Notes under the pieces: model-generated | Seen by the model: the letters and a program-made list of their open reading frames with translations, nothing else | Database searches by the model: none | Told to the model about the DNA's origin: nothing | Source: Roseivirga sp. | GTDB taxonomy: Bacteria; Bacteroidota; Bacteroidia; Cytophagales; Cyclobacteriaceae | Assembly: GCA_021404565.1 (NCBI GenBank) | Contig: JAAWWF010000009.1 | Coordinates: forward strand, 180,042 to 244,041 | DNA length: 64,000 nucleotides | Reading direction: 5' to 3' | Shown here: in pieces, positions 26,869 through 35,034 of the stretch | Layout of the letters: every line of letters begins with the position of its first letter | How positions within the stretch are numbered: position 1 is the stretch's first letter | Translations under genes and position numbers: made by a program

Positions 26869-26905
26869 TCACTATTACTAGTGATGTACTCACTATTGAT
26901 AGTGA
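26869..26905. promoter_or_regulatory. Two 7-2-7 heptamer dyads 21 bp apart
   Basis: TCACTAT-TA-CTAGTGA (26869-26884) and TCACTAT-TG-ATAGTGA (26890-26905). The second is a perfect dyad; the first differs by one base. Centres are 21 bp apart, two helical turns. They lie about 60-100 bp upstream of the receptor's expected start and just behind the regulator's stop codon. NarL-type regulators bind heptamers in 7-2-7 order, so the adjacent LuxR-type protein is a candidate binder. Confidence 0.55.
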
Positions 26906-26910
26906 TGGGC

Positions 26911-27537
26911 CTAGCTCAGGCCAACCCAGCCTCTTTCTGCAGCATAAATAATCAGCTCGGTAGGGGATTTAAGGCCGAGTTTTTTAAGGATATTTTTGCG
27001 GTGTGAGTTGACTGTGTGTACGCTTATATTCAAGCGGGAAGCAATTTCTGCTGAGGAATTACCTTTGGAGATCAGCTTTACTATTTCCATCTCTCTTTCA
27101 GATAGTTCAGAGTAGGTAAAGTCTTCGCCAGTGGTGATAATGTCTACCACCTTGCTACAGAAAAACTTACCACCATCCCTGATGGTATCTATCGCTTCTA
27201 AAATCTCTTTTTTGCTACAAGATTTGGTAAGGAAGCCTTTTATACCGGCTTTTATAATGGACTGGATTCGGGCCTTATCGTTGTCATCGCTGATTACGAG
27301 GGTTTTCAGCGTTGGGAATTCCTTTTTTACTTTCTTAAAACTGTTAATGCTTACCTGGTCACTTGAAATATAATCTATGACCAGAAAAGAGGCGTCTGTT
27401 TCGCGAAGTTCCTGTATCAGGTCCTGTTCCGAATCAATGATATGGGTAGAGGAAAACAACTGATTTTGATCTACCAACCGCTGAATTCCCTGCTGTGTGA
27501 TAAACTGAGGGTCGAATATGGCAAGCGCTTTTGTCAA
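26911..27537 (-). CDS. LuxR-type (NarL/FixJ) response regulator next to the haem operon
   Basis: 208 residues. The receiver domain (about 1-120) has Asp 9, phospho-acceptor Asp 55 (LVIDYISS), LVISDDND and the Lys in GFLTKSCSKKEI. The LuxR helix-turn-helix (about 143-205) has YSELSEREMEIVKLISKGNS, AEIASRLNISVHTVNSHRKN and ILKKLGLKSPTELI. No histidine kinase gene is adjacent. The start is TTG 27537; a stop lies three codons upstream. Its promoter resembles that of the receptor operon, and heptamer dyads sit between the two genes, so it probably controls haem uptake. Confidence 0.9.
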   Translation of the reverse strand: MTKALAIFDPQFITQQGIQRLVDQNQLFSSTHIIDSEQDLIQELRETDASFLVIDYISSDQVSINSFKKVKKEFPTLKTLVISDDNDKARIQSIIKAGIKGFLTKSCSKKEILEAIDTIRDGGKFFCSKVVDIITTGEDFTYSELSEREMEIVKLISKGNSSAEIASRLNISVHTVNSHRKNILKKLGLKSPTELIIYAAERGWVGLS

Positions 27538-27546
27538 TTGTTTTTA

Positions 27547-27563
27547 TTTAGACTTAATATAAA
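27547..27563 (-). promoter_or_regulatory. 17-bp dyad at the expected start of the regulator gene
   Basis: Plus strand TTTAGACTTAATATAAA shares 13 of 17 bases with the site at 26790-26806 (TTTAGATTCATTCTAAA), including the same TTTAGA arm. It lies 8 bp after TATCTTTG on the minus strand and ends 9 bases before the TTG start codon. Confidence 0.5.
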
Positions 27564-27571
27564 TAAGATTG

Positions 27572-27601
27572 CAAAGATAAGGTTGACACCGAGATATTCA
27601 A
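27572..27601 (-). promoter_or_regulatory. Promoter of the LuxR-type regulator gene
   Basis: Minus strand: TTG (27601-27599) inside TTGAATA, 19 bp, then TATCTTTG (27579-27572). The same TTGAATA and TATCTTTG elements drive the receptor operon. Confidence 0.6.
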
Positions 27602-27629
27602 GGGAGGGGAAGAATAGTGAGTTGTTAAA

Positions 27630-28139
27630 TCACCATTTACCTGCATAGCTCAGGTCCTGTCCACTGACCTCAGTAAGGTAGGCGTGTTTGATCCTGAGAA
27701 TTTGGCGGATATGCATATAATCATGAGCCAGCCAGTTGGCTAGTATTTTACCCGCACTCATGGCACCCAACTGATCATGGACAAAGGCACTTTGCCAGTC
27801 TGGGTTTTCCAAACCTCTGAGCCAGTCAAGCGATTTTTCGCGTTCAGTTATCCAATCTGTTATCTTGCTTTCGAAATTCTGTCCCATGTAATTTCTGGAT
27901 TTAACCCAGCCTACGGGGTCAATCGGAATAAAAGGATGGGTTTGAGGTGCTAAAGCCGTTCGTAGTCTGGTGCGAAAGTCATCAATTTCTTCGTCTACCA
28001 AATGACAGGTCACTTCGAGCAAACACCATGTATCAGGTGATGCTTTCCATAAGTGACCTCCGGGCTCTTGGCTATTCAGGAGAGCCGGTAATACTATCTT
28101 ATGTTTCTCTAGTTGATCAATGATATAAGCCGTTTTCAT
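27630..28139 (-). CDS. DinB family (DfsB-fold) protein
   Basis: 169 residues, an all-helical four-helix bundle. The metal-type histidines are visible in EVTCHLVDEEIDD (about 43-55) and in the C-terminal helix LANWLAHDYMHIRQILRIKH (about 133-152), where H-x3-H is the family mark. DinB/YfiT proteins include metal-dependent thiol S-transferases, but most have no assigned reaction. It stands alone upstream of the regulator gene on the same strand, with no visible terminator between. Confidence 0.85.
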   Translation of the reverse strand: MKTAYIIDQLEKHKIVLPALLNSQEPGGHLWKASPDTWCLLEVTCHLVDEEIDDFRTRLRTALAPQTHPFIPIDPVGWVKSRNYMGQNFESKITDWITEREKSLDWLRGLENPDWQSAFVHDQLGAMSAGKILANWLAHDYMHIRQILRIKHAYLTEVSGQDLSYAGKW

Positions 28140-28212
28140 AAGTATTGATAGTTTTCGCTAAGCCCATGCATCCTTTGGGCAAAGCCTGTAGTCTTTAGAC
28201 AAAATATTAACT

Positions 28213-29184
28213 ATGAAGATATTCAAAACAACACTCATTCTCCTGGCTCTTTGCCTTGTAACTACTGTTTATGGTCAGAAAACAATCAACAAGACATTTG
28301 ACGGAGTAGAAAGCATCCGTATTAACATTGCGTCAGGCAATGGTATTATCAAGAAAGGGACCTCAAAGCAGGTAAAAGTCACCCTGGAGTATACATATGA
28401 TGACAATGATTACGAACCATCATTTGATCAGAACGGAACAACACTGCGGATCAAAGAGGAATTCGACAGGGGTAGAAGAAATTGGAATGTTCGGGGAAAG
28501 TCTGAATGGACGCTTGAAATTCCTGATGGCCTTCGTGTAGATATGAATACAGGGTCTGGTAACATTGAAATTACAGGACTGAACATCGAGCTGGATGCCA
28601 GTAGTGGTTCTGGCAATGTAGAGGTAGATAACATCACAGGCGATACGAGACTTAGCACGGGCTCGGGAAACATTGAAGCCCGAAATATGAATGGCGAGCT
28701 AAGAGCAAACACTGGTTCAGGCACCATTCGTGTGAGCGATGCCAAGGGCGATGCAGATCTTAATACAGGTTCAGGAAATATCAGGGCCAGCCGTCTGGAA
28801 GGTGGCCTGGAGCTTAGCACAGGAAGCGGTAATGTAGATGCTGTTGGCGTGATTATTACCGATCATTCAAGATTCAGTACGGGCTCCGGTAATGTGGATG
28901 TGGAGCTGGGAGGAGAGTTGAACAGCGACCTGCAACTCACCACAGGTTCAGGTAACGCTACATTGGATTTTAACGGTGTGAAAATCGAAGGACAATTTAC
29001 CATGGAAGCCAGCTCAAAGGGTAGCATTTCGGCACCCTTCGATTTTGACAGGGAATACGATGAAGACAACGGCTATAGCAGAAGAGGCAGAAACAAACGC
29101 TATGTTAAAGAGGCTAAGATTGGTAATAAGGACATTCGTATAGACATCAGCTCTGGTTCTGGTTCAGCCAGAGTAAGAAGATAG
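28213..29184 (+). CDS. Exported DUF4097-type beta-repeat protein
   Basis: 323 residues with a signal peptide (MKIFKTTLILLALCLVTTVYGQ). From about residue 115 to 265 there are eight repeats of roughly 20 residues built on [ST]-[TS]-G-S-G-[NT]-[IV] (NTGSGNIEIT, SSGSGNVEVD, STGSGNIEAR, NTGSGTIRVS, NTGSGNIRAS, STGSGNVDAV, STGSGNVDVE, TTGSGNATLD), with a last SSGSGSARVRR at the C-terminus. This predicts a right-handed beta-helix or long beta-stack, as in DUF4097/DUF2807 proteins. Cell-surface or periplasmic scaffold role; exact function unknown. A terminator follows. Confidence 0.85.
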   Translation: MKIFKTTLILLALCLVTTVYGQKTINKTFDGVESIRINIASGNGIIKKGTSKQVKVTLEYTYDDNDYEPSFDQNGTTLRIKEEFDRGRRNWNVRGKSEWTLEIPDGLRVDMNTGSGNIEITGLNIELDASSGSGNVEVDNITGDTRLSTGSGNIEARNMNGELRANTGSGTIRVSDAKGDADLNTGSGNIRASRLEGGLELSTGSGNVDAVGVIITDHSRFSTGSGNVDVELGGELNSDLQLTTGSGNATLDFNGVKIEGQFTMEASSKGSISAPFDFDREYDEDNGYSRRGRNKRYVKEAKIGNKDIRIDISSGSGSARVRR

Positions 29185-29209
29185 GAGATGTGCTTCACCT
29201 CAATGAAAG

Positions 29210-29240
29210 TCTCTCCTAATAGGTCAGGAGAGATTTTTTT
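29210..29240 (+). terminator. Intrinsic terminator after the DUF4097 gene
   Basis: TCTCTCCT (29210-29217) pairs with AGGAGAGA (29226-29233), followed by seven T (29234-29240). Confidence 0.85.
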
Positions 29241-29317
29241 ATGCCTGGTTTAGGATTGAGGTAGGTGTTATTTGGAGAAATTCAGATGAGACTGTAACGA
29301 TTTTTAAAGTCTCAAGT

Positions 29318-29334
29318 CTTTGGTATAACCAAAG
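29318..29334 (+). promoter_or_regulatory. Perfect 17-bp palindrome before the first FtsX permease
   Basis: CTTTGGT-ATA-ACCAAAG, a perfect 7-3-7 dyad ending 23 bases before the ATG at 29358. It may be an operator. No matching copy was noticed elsewhere in the window. Confidence 0.4.
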
Positions 29335-29357
29335 GTCAAAAACTCAAACATCAAACA

Positions 29358-31721
29358 ATGGTCAAAAATTTTTTAAAGGTCACTTTTCGTAACCTGAGGC
29401 GAAATAGCCTCTATTCCTTCATCAACATCAGTGGCCTTGCCATAGGTATCAGTTGTAGTATTCTGATTCTGCTTTGGGTTCAGGATGAAACCTCTTTTGA
29501 TAAGTTTATTCCAAAAGTTGATCGCCTTCATCAGGTCTGGCTCAATGCTGAATTTGATAATTCTATCCAGTCATGGAGATCAGTTCCATTACCCACCTAT
29601 GAAGCTTTGAAAACTGCTCATAGCAAGATCGCAAACTCGGTAGTGGCCGGTTGGGGTGGTGATCGACTAATTGCCAAAGAGGACAACCGCATCATGCAAC
29701 CAGGTTATTATGTGAGTGAGGAATTCCTGGATATGTTTGAGTTTCCCATGGTGGTAGGTGATAGAAGCGAAGTTTTGGATGACCCTTCTTCCATCGTAAT
29801 CTCAGAATCTCTGGCTGAGATGATGTTCAAAGGTGAAAATCCCATTGGTCAGTTTTTAAAAGTGGATGACCTGAGTGTGCTGAAAGTCACCGGTATTTTT
29901 GAAGATACTCCCGCTAACTCATCTTTTGAGTTCGATTATCTCATCCCCTGGAAGCACAGAGAATCCATACAGCAATGGGTGGTAGATAATAAGACGAATT
30001 GGGGAAATTACTCATTCCAGGTATTCGTGGAATTAACCGAGAATGGCGCATTGGATGAGGTTGAGGCTGGCATTAGAGATATGGTGGAAGAGAATGGTCA
30101 GAAAGATATTCCGCGTAAGCTCTTCTTGCACCCAATGCCGCGATGGCGTCTGCATTCCTCTTTTGAAAATGGCAAGGAGGCCGGAGGTCAGCATGAATAT
30201 GTGACCCTGTTTACTGCGATTGCCATGTTTATTCTGATCATTGCCTGTATCAATTTCATGAACCTGGCAACAGCCCGTTCAGAAAGAAGGGCCCGGGAGG
30301 TAGGCATCAGAAAAAGTCTCGGATCAAGAAGAGGCCAATTGATAGCACAATTTTATGGAGAGTCTTTGATGATCTCCCTGATCTCCTTTGTCTTGTCCAT
30401 TGGCATTGTAAGTGCTGTCATGCCTGTCTATAACGATCTGGTTGACAAACGCTTGTTTCTCGATTTTCAGTCGGCTGATTTCTGGATATTTTCACTCACC
30501 ATCATCTTTGTTACCGGTATTGTGTCTGGTAGCTACCCGTCTTTGTATCTCTCCTCCTTCAACCCGGTCAAAACGCTTAAAGGCAAGGTAAGTGTAGGTA
30601 AGAATGCCAATCTGCCAAGAAAAATCCTGGTGATGCTACAGTTTGGTTTTGCGGTCTTCCTCATCATCAGTACGGTAGTGATTCTTAACCAGATTGAGCT
30701 GGCTAAGAGCCGTGACCTGGGTTATAACCAGGAGGGACTCATCACTATTCCTCTCACAGATGATATCACGGAGAATTATGATGTGCTCAAGCAGGACTTA
30801 CTCAGAACCGGGGCGGCTGTTTCTATGACCCGCTCCAATAGTGATGTAACTCAAATCAACTCCAATAACTTCCTTGGCTGGCCGGGCAAGCCGGAAACTC
30901 AGCGGGTGATGTTTGTGACGGTGGTTACCGAGTATGATTATGCCAAAACGGTGGGGGCAGACATGCTTTATGGTCGTGATTTTTCAAAGGAATTCGCTAC
31001 TGACAGCACTGCGATTGTGGTGAATAAGGCGGCTCTGGATATCATGGGTCTTGAAGACCCTATCGGAACCCAGCTGGATTTATGGGGTCAAAAGCGCACA
31101 TTGATTGGGGTCATTGATAATATTCTCATGGGTTCACCTTATGAGCAGGTCAGGCCTATGTTTTTAACATTGGACGACTGGGGTGGTTCGTTAATGGTGC
31201 GTCTGAATCCTACTACAGATATGAAGGCAACTATGGACAAGGTACAGGCTGTTTTCGAAAGACATAACCCTGCCTATCCATTCGACTATAGCTTTGTAGA
31301 TGAACGCTTTCAGCGTAAGTATACCAACATCAATCTTACGCGTAAGCTTTCCACCATCTTTGCTGTGTTAACGATCTTTATCACAGGGCTCGGGCTTTTT
31401 GGTTTGGCTTCTTATACAGCCGAGCAACGCATTAAGGAAATAGGCATTCGCAAAGTGCTGGGAGCTTCAGTTTCCAACCTGATGCTGCTGATTTCGAGAG
31501 ATTTTGCCATGTTGGTAATGATTGCCTTTCTGGTAGCATCACCATTGGCCTGGTGGGGACTTAATAGCTACCTCGATAGATATACCATCCGGGTGGATGT
31601 AGAGTGGTGGGTATTTGCAGCAACGGGTATTATATCGCTGCTCTTTGCTCTGGCCATAGTCAGCAATCAGGCAAGAAGGGCTGCCGTGGCCAACCCGGTA
31701 CAGTCGCTCAGAAATGAATAA
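29358..31721 (+). CDS. ABC transporter permease, MacB-core/double FtsX (copy 1)
   Basis: 787 residues. A first membrane helix (SFINISGLAIGISCSILILL, about 19-40) is followed by a MacB-like periplasmic core. Then come an FtsX block with FILIIACINFMNLATARSER and REVGIRKSLGSRRGQLIAQF, a second periplasmic region, and a second FtsX block with FITGLGLFGLASYTAEQRIK and EIGIRKVLGAS. This fused double-FtsX form is common in Bacteroidota. It should work with a separate ATPase, but no ABC ATPase gene is in the window. The protein at 47479-49842 has the same length and plan. Substrate unknown. Confidence 0.9.
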   Translation: MVKNFLKVTFRNLRRNSLYSFINISGLAIGISCSILILLWVQDETSFDKFIPKVDRLHQVWLNAEFDNSIQSWRSVPLPTYEALKTAHSKIANSVVAGWGGDRLIAKEDNRIMQPGYYVSEEFLDMFEFPMVVGDRSEVLDDPSSIVISESLAEMMFKGENPIGQFLKVDDLSVLKVTGIFEDTPANSSFEFDYLIPWKHRESIQQWVVDNKTNWGNYSFQVFVELTENGALDEVEAGIRDMVEENGQKDIPRKLFLHPMPRWRLHSSFENGKEAGGQHEYVTLFTAIAMFILIIACINFMNLATARSERRAREVGIRKSLGSRRGQLIAQFYGESLMISLISFVLSIGIVSAVMPVYNDLVDKRLFLDFQSADFWIFSLTIIFVTGIVSGSYPSLYLSSFNPVKTLKGKVSVGKNANLPRKILVMLQFGFAVFLIISTVVILNQIELAKSRDLGYNQEGLITIPLTDDITENYDVLKQDLLRTGAAVSMTRSNSDVTQINSNNFLGWPGKPETQRVMFVTVVTEYDYAKTVGADMLYGRDFSKEFATDSTAIVVNKAALDIMGLEDPIGTQLDLWGQKRTLIGVIDNILMGSPYEQVRPMFLTLDDWGGSLMVRLNPTTDMKATMDKVQAVFERHNPAYPFDYSFVDERFQRKYTNINLTRKLSTIFAVLTIFITGLGLFGLASYTAEQRIKEIGIRKVLGASVSNLMLLISRDFAMLVMIAFLVASPLAWWGLNSYLDRYTIRVDVEWWVFAATGIISLLFALAIVSNQARRAAVANPVQSLRNE

Positions 31722-31764
31722 AAGTATTTGTCAGTTACTAACTGATGTTTAGCCACGTTTGAAG

Positions 31765-31793
31765 CGGTCAGGGTGAAAGCTCTGACCGTTTTT
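31765..31793. terminator. Terminator between FtsX permease and GNAT genes
   Basis: CGGTCAG (31765-31771) pairs with CTGACCG (31782-31788), followed by TTTTT to 31793. It is best oriented for the plus-strand permease gene; the minus-strand GNAT gene converges on it. Confidence 0.7.
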
Positions 31794-31811
31794 GTTAAAG
31801 GTAAGTTTAGG

Positions 31812-32330
31812 TCAGAAAATCACTTCCCAGGTACATACAGGCATGCCCATATATTCCCCTTCGACACCTGGCTTCATACCATTTTTGGTGGCTACCTTCT
31901 GTGAGCCAATGTTCTCTTTGTGAATGATGGAAATGGCCCGATCGCTTAGCTGTTTATCACGGATATATTCTTTTAGACTGCTTGCCGCTTCGCTTGCATA
32001 TCCCTTGCCCCAGTAGGTGGGCAGTATAGAATAAGCCACCTCAAGGAGCTCAATACCATTGTTTGGCCGGAGAATCAGGCCTGCATTGCCGACCAGTTGG
32101 CCGGTGGTTTTTTCGATCAGCTTCAGGTGACCCCATCCGCTGTCCTGGTATCGCTCCAGCTGCCGTTCAATCCACTTTTGAGACTCCTCTATAGGATCGA
32201 GTGGTTCGGTAATAGCTACATACTTCAACCCAGGGTTGTCTGTAAAGAAGGATGCCCAGGCCATAGTGTCATCCATGGTCAATGGTTGGAAATCAAGCCG
32301 CTCTGAAGTAATAGGTAACTGGTATTTCAT
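31812..32330 (-). CDS. GNAT family N-acetyltransferase (RimJ/RimL type)
   Basis: 172 residues. The start ITSERLDFQPLTMDDTMAWA is typical of RimJ-like proteins. Motif A for acetyl-CoA is seen as EVAYSILPTYWGKGYASEAASSL (about 108-130), followed by NIGSQKVATKNGMK. It probably acetylates a small molecule or protein N-terminus. It follows the SGNH hydrolase gene on the same strand after 39 bases and may be the last gene of that operon. Confidence 0.88.
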   Translation of the reverse strand: MKYQLPITSERLDFQPLTMDDTMAWASFFTDNPGLKYVAITEPLDPIEESQKWIERQLERYQDSGWGHLKLIEKTTGQLVGNAGLILRPNNGIELLEVAYSILPTYWGKGYASEAASSLKEYIRDKQLSDRAISIIHKENIGSQKVATKNGMKPGVEGEYMGMPVCTWEVIF

Positions 32331-32369
32331 GCCTCAATATACTGTTATAAAGCTTAGCCCAGAGGGCGA

Positions 32370-33158
32370 TTAAGGGTTGATTGCCTGATCTGAGTTCAGA
32401 ACAGATTGGTGGATAAAACGAGCCGTATCTTTGCCCCAAAGTTCATAGGTAAGTGCAGAAGGGTGGACACCATCACTGAAGAAATCAGCTGGGTCTCGAT
32501 GCTTGCTGTGTACAATCCATTCTTCCATTGAAACCACATAATCAAAGTAGGACAGGTAGGTATAATCTGGTGCCAGTCTTTTCATTTCTCTGCCAAAGAG
32601 CTTGGTGAGGTTGCCCAGGAAAAAACGGATCAAGGGACTAAAGGCCAGAAAAGTGTGAACGGGAGGCATATAGGTAATGACGATTTGGGCCTTAGGGTAC
32701 TTACTATGCAGTGCCAGCGCCAGCTTTCTCATAGATTTTTTCCAGTACCAGGGGCTGTTCACTTTAAAGGTGTCGTTGCCTCCCAGGCCAATAACGATTA
32801 TGTCAAAGTGCTTTTCGCTTATACCATCCAAGAGGTACTCCCTAACCTGCCTCGCAGTATAGCCGCTTTTGGCCACTACCTGCCAATTGATAGAGCGTCC
32901 GCTTAGCGCTGAGAGCTCCATGGCTAACTGACCGCTGATGCAGTCCTTGTGATCTTCTACCCCGACTCCGGCAATGGAACTTTCCCCCAGCATCAAAATG
33001 CTCAGTTCCGATTTGCCTTCTGTTTTACCCATAGGGTTGTTAGCCTCCGGCAGATCTGGGAAATCCTTTTTAAGCCTCCGGGCCTGTATTAGCATGAGGG
33101 GGAAGACGGGAATCGCCATCAGAATCCCAAGAAAATAGCTTATACGGTCCCTGAGCAT
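32370..33158 (-). CDS. SGNH/GDSL-type hydrolase with N-terminal membrane segment
   Basis: 262 residues. A membrane helix (YFLGILMAIPVFPLMLIQARR, about 8-28) is followed by the SGNH core: block I SILMLGESSIAGVGVE with the catalytic Ser, block II/III VIGLGGNDTFKVNS with Gly and Asn, and block V SDGVHPSALTYE with the Asp-His pair. GESS replaces the usual GDSL. It is an esterase or lipase of unknown substrate, anchored at the membrane. Its ATG is joined to the DUF2007 stop in a TGATG overlap, so the genes are coupled. Confidence 0.88.
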   Translation of the reverse strand: MLRDRISYFLGILMAIPVFPLMLIQARRLKKDFPDLPEANNPMGKTEGKSELSILMLGESSIAGVGVEDHKDCISGQLAMELSALSGRSINWQVVAKSGYTARQVREYLLDGISEKHFDIIVIGLGGNDTFKVNSPWYWKKSMRKLALALHSKYPKAQIVITYMPPVHTFLAFSPLIRFFLGNLTKLFGREMKRLAPDYTYLSYFDYVVSMEEWIVHSKHRDPADFFSDGVHPSALTYELWGKDTARFIHQSVLNSDQAINP

Positions 33159-33502
33159 CAGCTAAGAAAAAAGTAATAAATGAGCACAAGGCCAGAGATA
33201 ACGGCCCCGGTGACAAGTACAAACTTCAATTCCCTGGGTATTCCTTTCTCAGGGGTGTGTCGGTCAATCACGAATTCCTTTTCAATAAGACCCGCTTCTT
33301 CGAGGATAGGGAGGACCTGTTGTACATCAGATTCGTGTACCTGAAGTTTAACTCCTCCAATGGCGTTGGATATGATATTGTCAGATTGTACGGTGAGCTC
33401 ATCTTTCAGGTAGCAGAATATACCTTCCGATTCAATTCGGCCACGAATAATGTAGGCATCCTGTGGCAGGTGAAAGGTGGCCACGGTAATCATTTTATCC
33501 AT
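33158..33502 (-). CDS. DUF2007 domain protein with C-terminal membrane anchor
   Basis: 114 residues. Residues 1 to about 72 form the DUF2007 (putative signal-transducing) domain: TVATFHLPQDAYIIRGRIES, EGIFCYLKDE, then GGVKLQVHESDVQQVLPIL. A helix at the end (LVTGAVISGLVLIYYFFLS) anchors it. DUF2007 has a GlnB-like fold and no established role. The ATG overlaps the end of the 50-residue upstream gene by 8 bases, and its stop overlaps the SGNH start by 1 base. Confidence 0.85.
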   Translation of the reverse strand: MDKMITVATFHLPQDAYIIRGRIESEGIFCYLKDELTVQSDNIISNAIGGVKLQVHESDVQQVLPILEEAGLIEKEFVIDRHTPEKGIPRELKFVLVTGAVISGLVLIYYFFLS

Positions 33503-33647
33503 TGGTCTCTTTTTTTACCGGGTGCCTCTTTTCAAAATCATCAATCATGCGTTTGGTTTGCTTTTTTCTCTTGCGATATAGCAATAACTGCTCAATTGTA
33601 AGGAACACTCCATACATCGATACAATCAATAAAAACTGGAATACCAT
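33495..33647 (-). CDS. 50-residue single-pass membrane protein
   Basis: The minus-strand frame from ATG 33647 to TAA 33495 encodes MVFQFLLIVSMYGVFLTIEQ, then a basic linker (LLLYRKRKKQTKR) and MIDDFEKRHPVKKETNG. One N-terminal helix is followed by a positive stretch, giving a cytoplasmic tail. Its last codons overlap the start of the DUF2007 gene by 8 bases, a normal operon junction that supports its being real. No known family recognised. It probably opens a three- or four-gene operon with DUF2007, the SGNH hydrolase and the GNAT. Confidence 0.65.
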   Translation of the reverse strand: MVFQFLLIVSMYGVFLTIEQLLLYRKRKKQTKRMIDDFEKRHPVKKETNG

Positions 33648-34190
33648 ATTTTTTGTCTTCGATCAGATCGGTTCTGTCATGAAACAATGTTCGACAAAAC
33701 AGACGCTGATATACGAATTGAAGCCAAGGCCCTCTCTGAGATAAATTAGGCTTTTTTACAATCTCAAACACCTATGGGACTGAGAAATAGTATTGAAAGA
33801 GTGTATTGATCAAACTTGACCTTCCAGAGCAATGAAATTTCCAGCTCAATTGCATGAACAATTACGATCCATCCGCTTTCTGAATCACGGATATCTAAAT
33901 GTGCAAGACGAATTTGTGCTAAACCGTGTTTTTTATGTTTGAATTTAGATTTTCGGACACAGCACTTGAAGAGGCTTTTTGGATTTTTATCTGTCTGTAA
34001 AACAGTTGGTTATCATCTGTTTTTATGAGTTTTTGATATGTATATTTAGCAAAAAAGTAGCTTTGAAAAACAGGTAAATTCGACAATGGTAAGTATTAAT
34101 AATAATTTTTTTTCGAAAGGATAAGCGGTAAAATGCCCTGATGGAAAACACTTACTTTCGAGTGCCTAAACTCAACCCAAATCACAATAG
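33648..34190. other. Gene-poor stretch of about 540 bases with promoter-like boxes
   Basis: No convincing gene. It separates two divergent transcription units. The plus strand has two exact TAnnTTTG boxes: TATGTTTG at 33934-33941 and TAGCTTTG at 34058-34065, the latter with TTTG at 34032-34035, 22 bp upstream. The second is the better candidate for the gene at 34191. The rest is AT rich with no strong dyad or repeat. Confidence 0.4.
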
Positions 34191-34556
34191 ATGTCCTTTG
34201 CCATTCAACTGGATCAGAATCAAGCTTTGATCAATACCAAATTGATCGGGGAGTTTACTCCGGATCTATTACTGGAGTTTTTTCAGGATTTGTTGCTTAA
34301 GGTAAAACACTCGGGAATCAATAGAGTCTTTACCGATGCTACCGAGTTAAAACTGGAAATGTCTTTGGAAGAGTTCAGTCACCTTCCCAACCAGCTGTTG
34401 AAGATAGGTTTCCCTACCGACCTGAAACGGGCTATCCTTGTAGAGGGAGATTCGGAGATATTCAAACAATGGGAGAACCTTCTTTTTAGTCGTGGTTTCC
34501 AGCGGGTCAAGCTCTTTTGGTCTGAGGAGTCAGCTCTCGAATGGCTGATGTCCTAA
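34191..34556 (+). CDS. Small cytoplasmic protein, SpoIIAA/STAS-like fold suspected
   Basis: 121 residues without a signal. The alternation of strands and helices (FAIQLDQNQALINTKLIGEF, LLEFFQDLLLKVKHSGINRV, FTDATELKLEMSLEEFSHL, KRAILVEGDSE, FSRGFQRVKLFWSEESALEW) recalls SpoIIAA-like proteins of Bacteroidota that modulate partners by binding. There is no clear phospho-Ser site. The 3' end overlaps the convergent lipoprotein gene by 4 bases. Fold assignment is tentative. Confidence 0.6.
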   Translation: MSFAIQLDQNQALINTKLIGEFTPDLLLEFFQDLLLKVKHSGINRVFTDATELKLEMSLEEFSHLPNQLLKIGFPTDLKRAILVEGDSEIFKQWENLLFSRGFQRVKLFWSEESALEWLMS

Positions 34557-35008
34557 GGCCTGTCAGCAGGTTTACTTACAATCGTACCAACTGTGACCCT
34601 GGGGAGCGTTTTTTGCTTCCCATTCTTATATAACACGGTTTCTATTTCAATATTGGTAATGGGTACCTTTGAAAACCAGGTGGTCTTAAATGTTTCTGTT
34701 CTTTTGCGGGTCAGGGGCTCGGTTGCAAGGGCAGAATCCTTAAAGGAGCCCAGTAAGGTTTCGATCTGACTGTTATACAGATAGAATCGTACCTCGAGAG
34801 AGTCGCTTGATTTAATATCTTCAGTATTATAGTCCATGGTGGCGCTGAACTCCAGCCTGCCATTGATGTTCACAATTTCTTTCGGGCTTAGCGTGATTTT
34901 ACCTTTTTCCATAAACTTGCGACTCTTTTGGTCACAGTTAGCTGCGGAAAGAGAAAATACAGCCAATAGCAGGAAGGCTGCTTTCAGAAAGTGATTTGGC
35001 GATTTCAT
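34553..35008 (-). CDS. Hypothetical lipoprotein
   Basis: 151 residues. The signal peptide ends in SAANC (Cys about 25), a lipobox-like site. The mature part is beta rich, with no recognised family. It lies 26 bases after the YigZ gene on the same strand and may be cotranscribed. Confidence 0.6.
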   Translation of the reverse strand: MKSPNHFLKAAFLLLAVFSLSAANCDQKSRKFMEKGKITLSPKEIVNINGRLEFSATMDYNTEDIKSSDSLEVRFYLYNSQIETLLGSFKDSALATEPLTRKRTETFKTTWFSKVPITNIEIETVLYKNGKQKTLPRVTVGTIVSKPADRP

Positions 35009-35034
35009 AGGATTATTGAAGTCACGATTCTTCG

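Noticed and set aside
33832..33942. 36-codon frame (MKFPAQLHEQLRSIRFLNHG) in the long gap before 34191
   Set aside because: No ribosome site or neighbour supports it, and a chance frame of this length is common.
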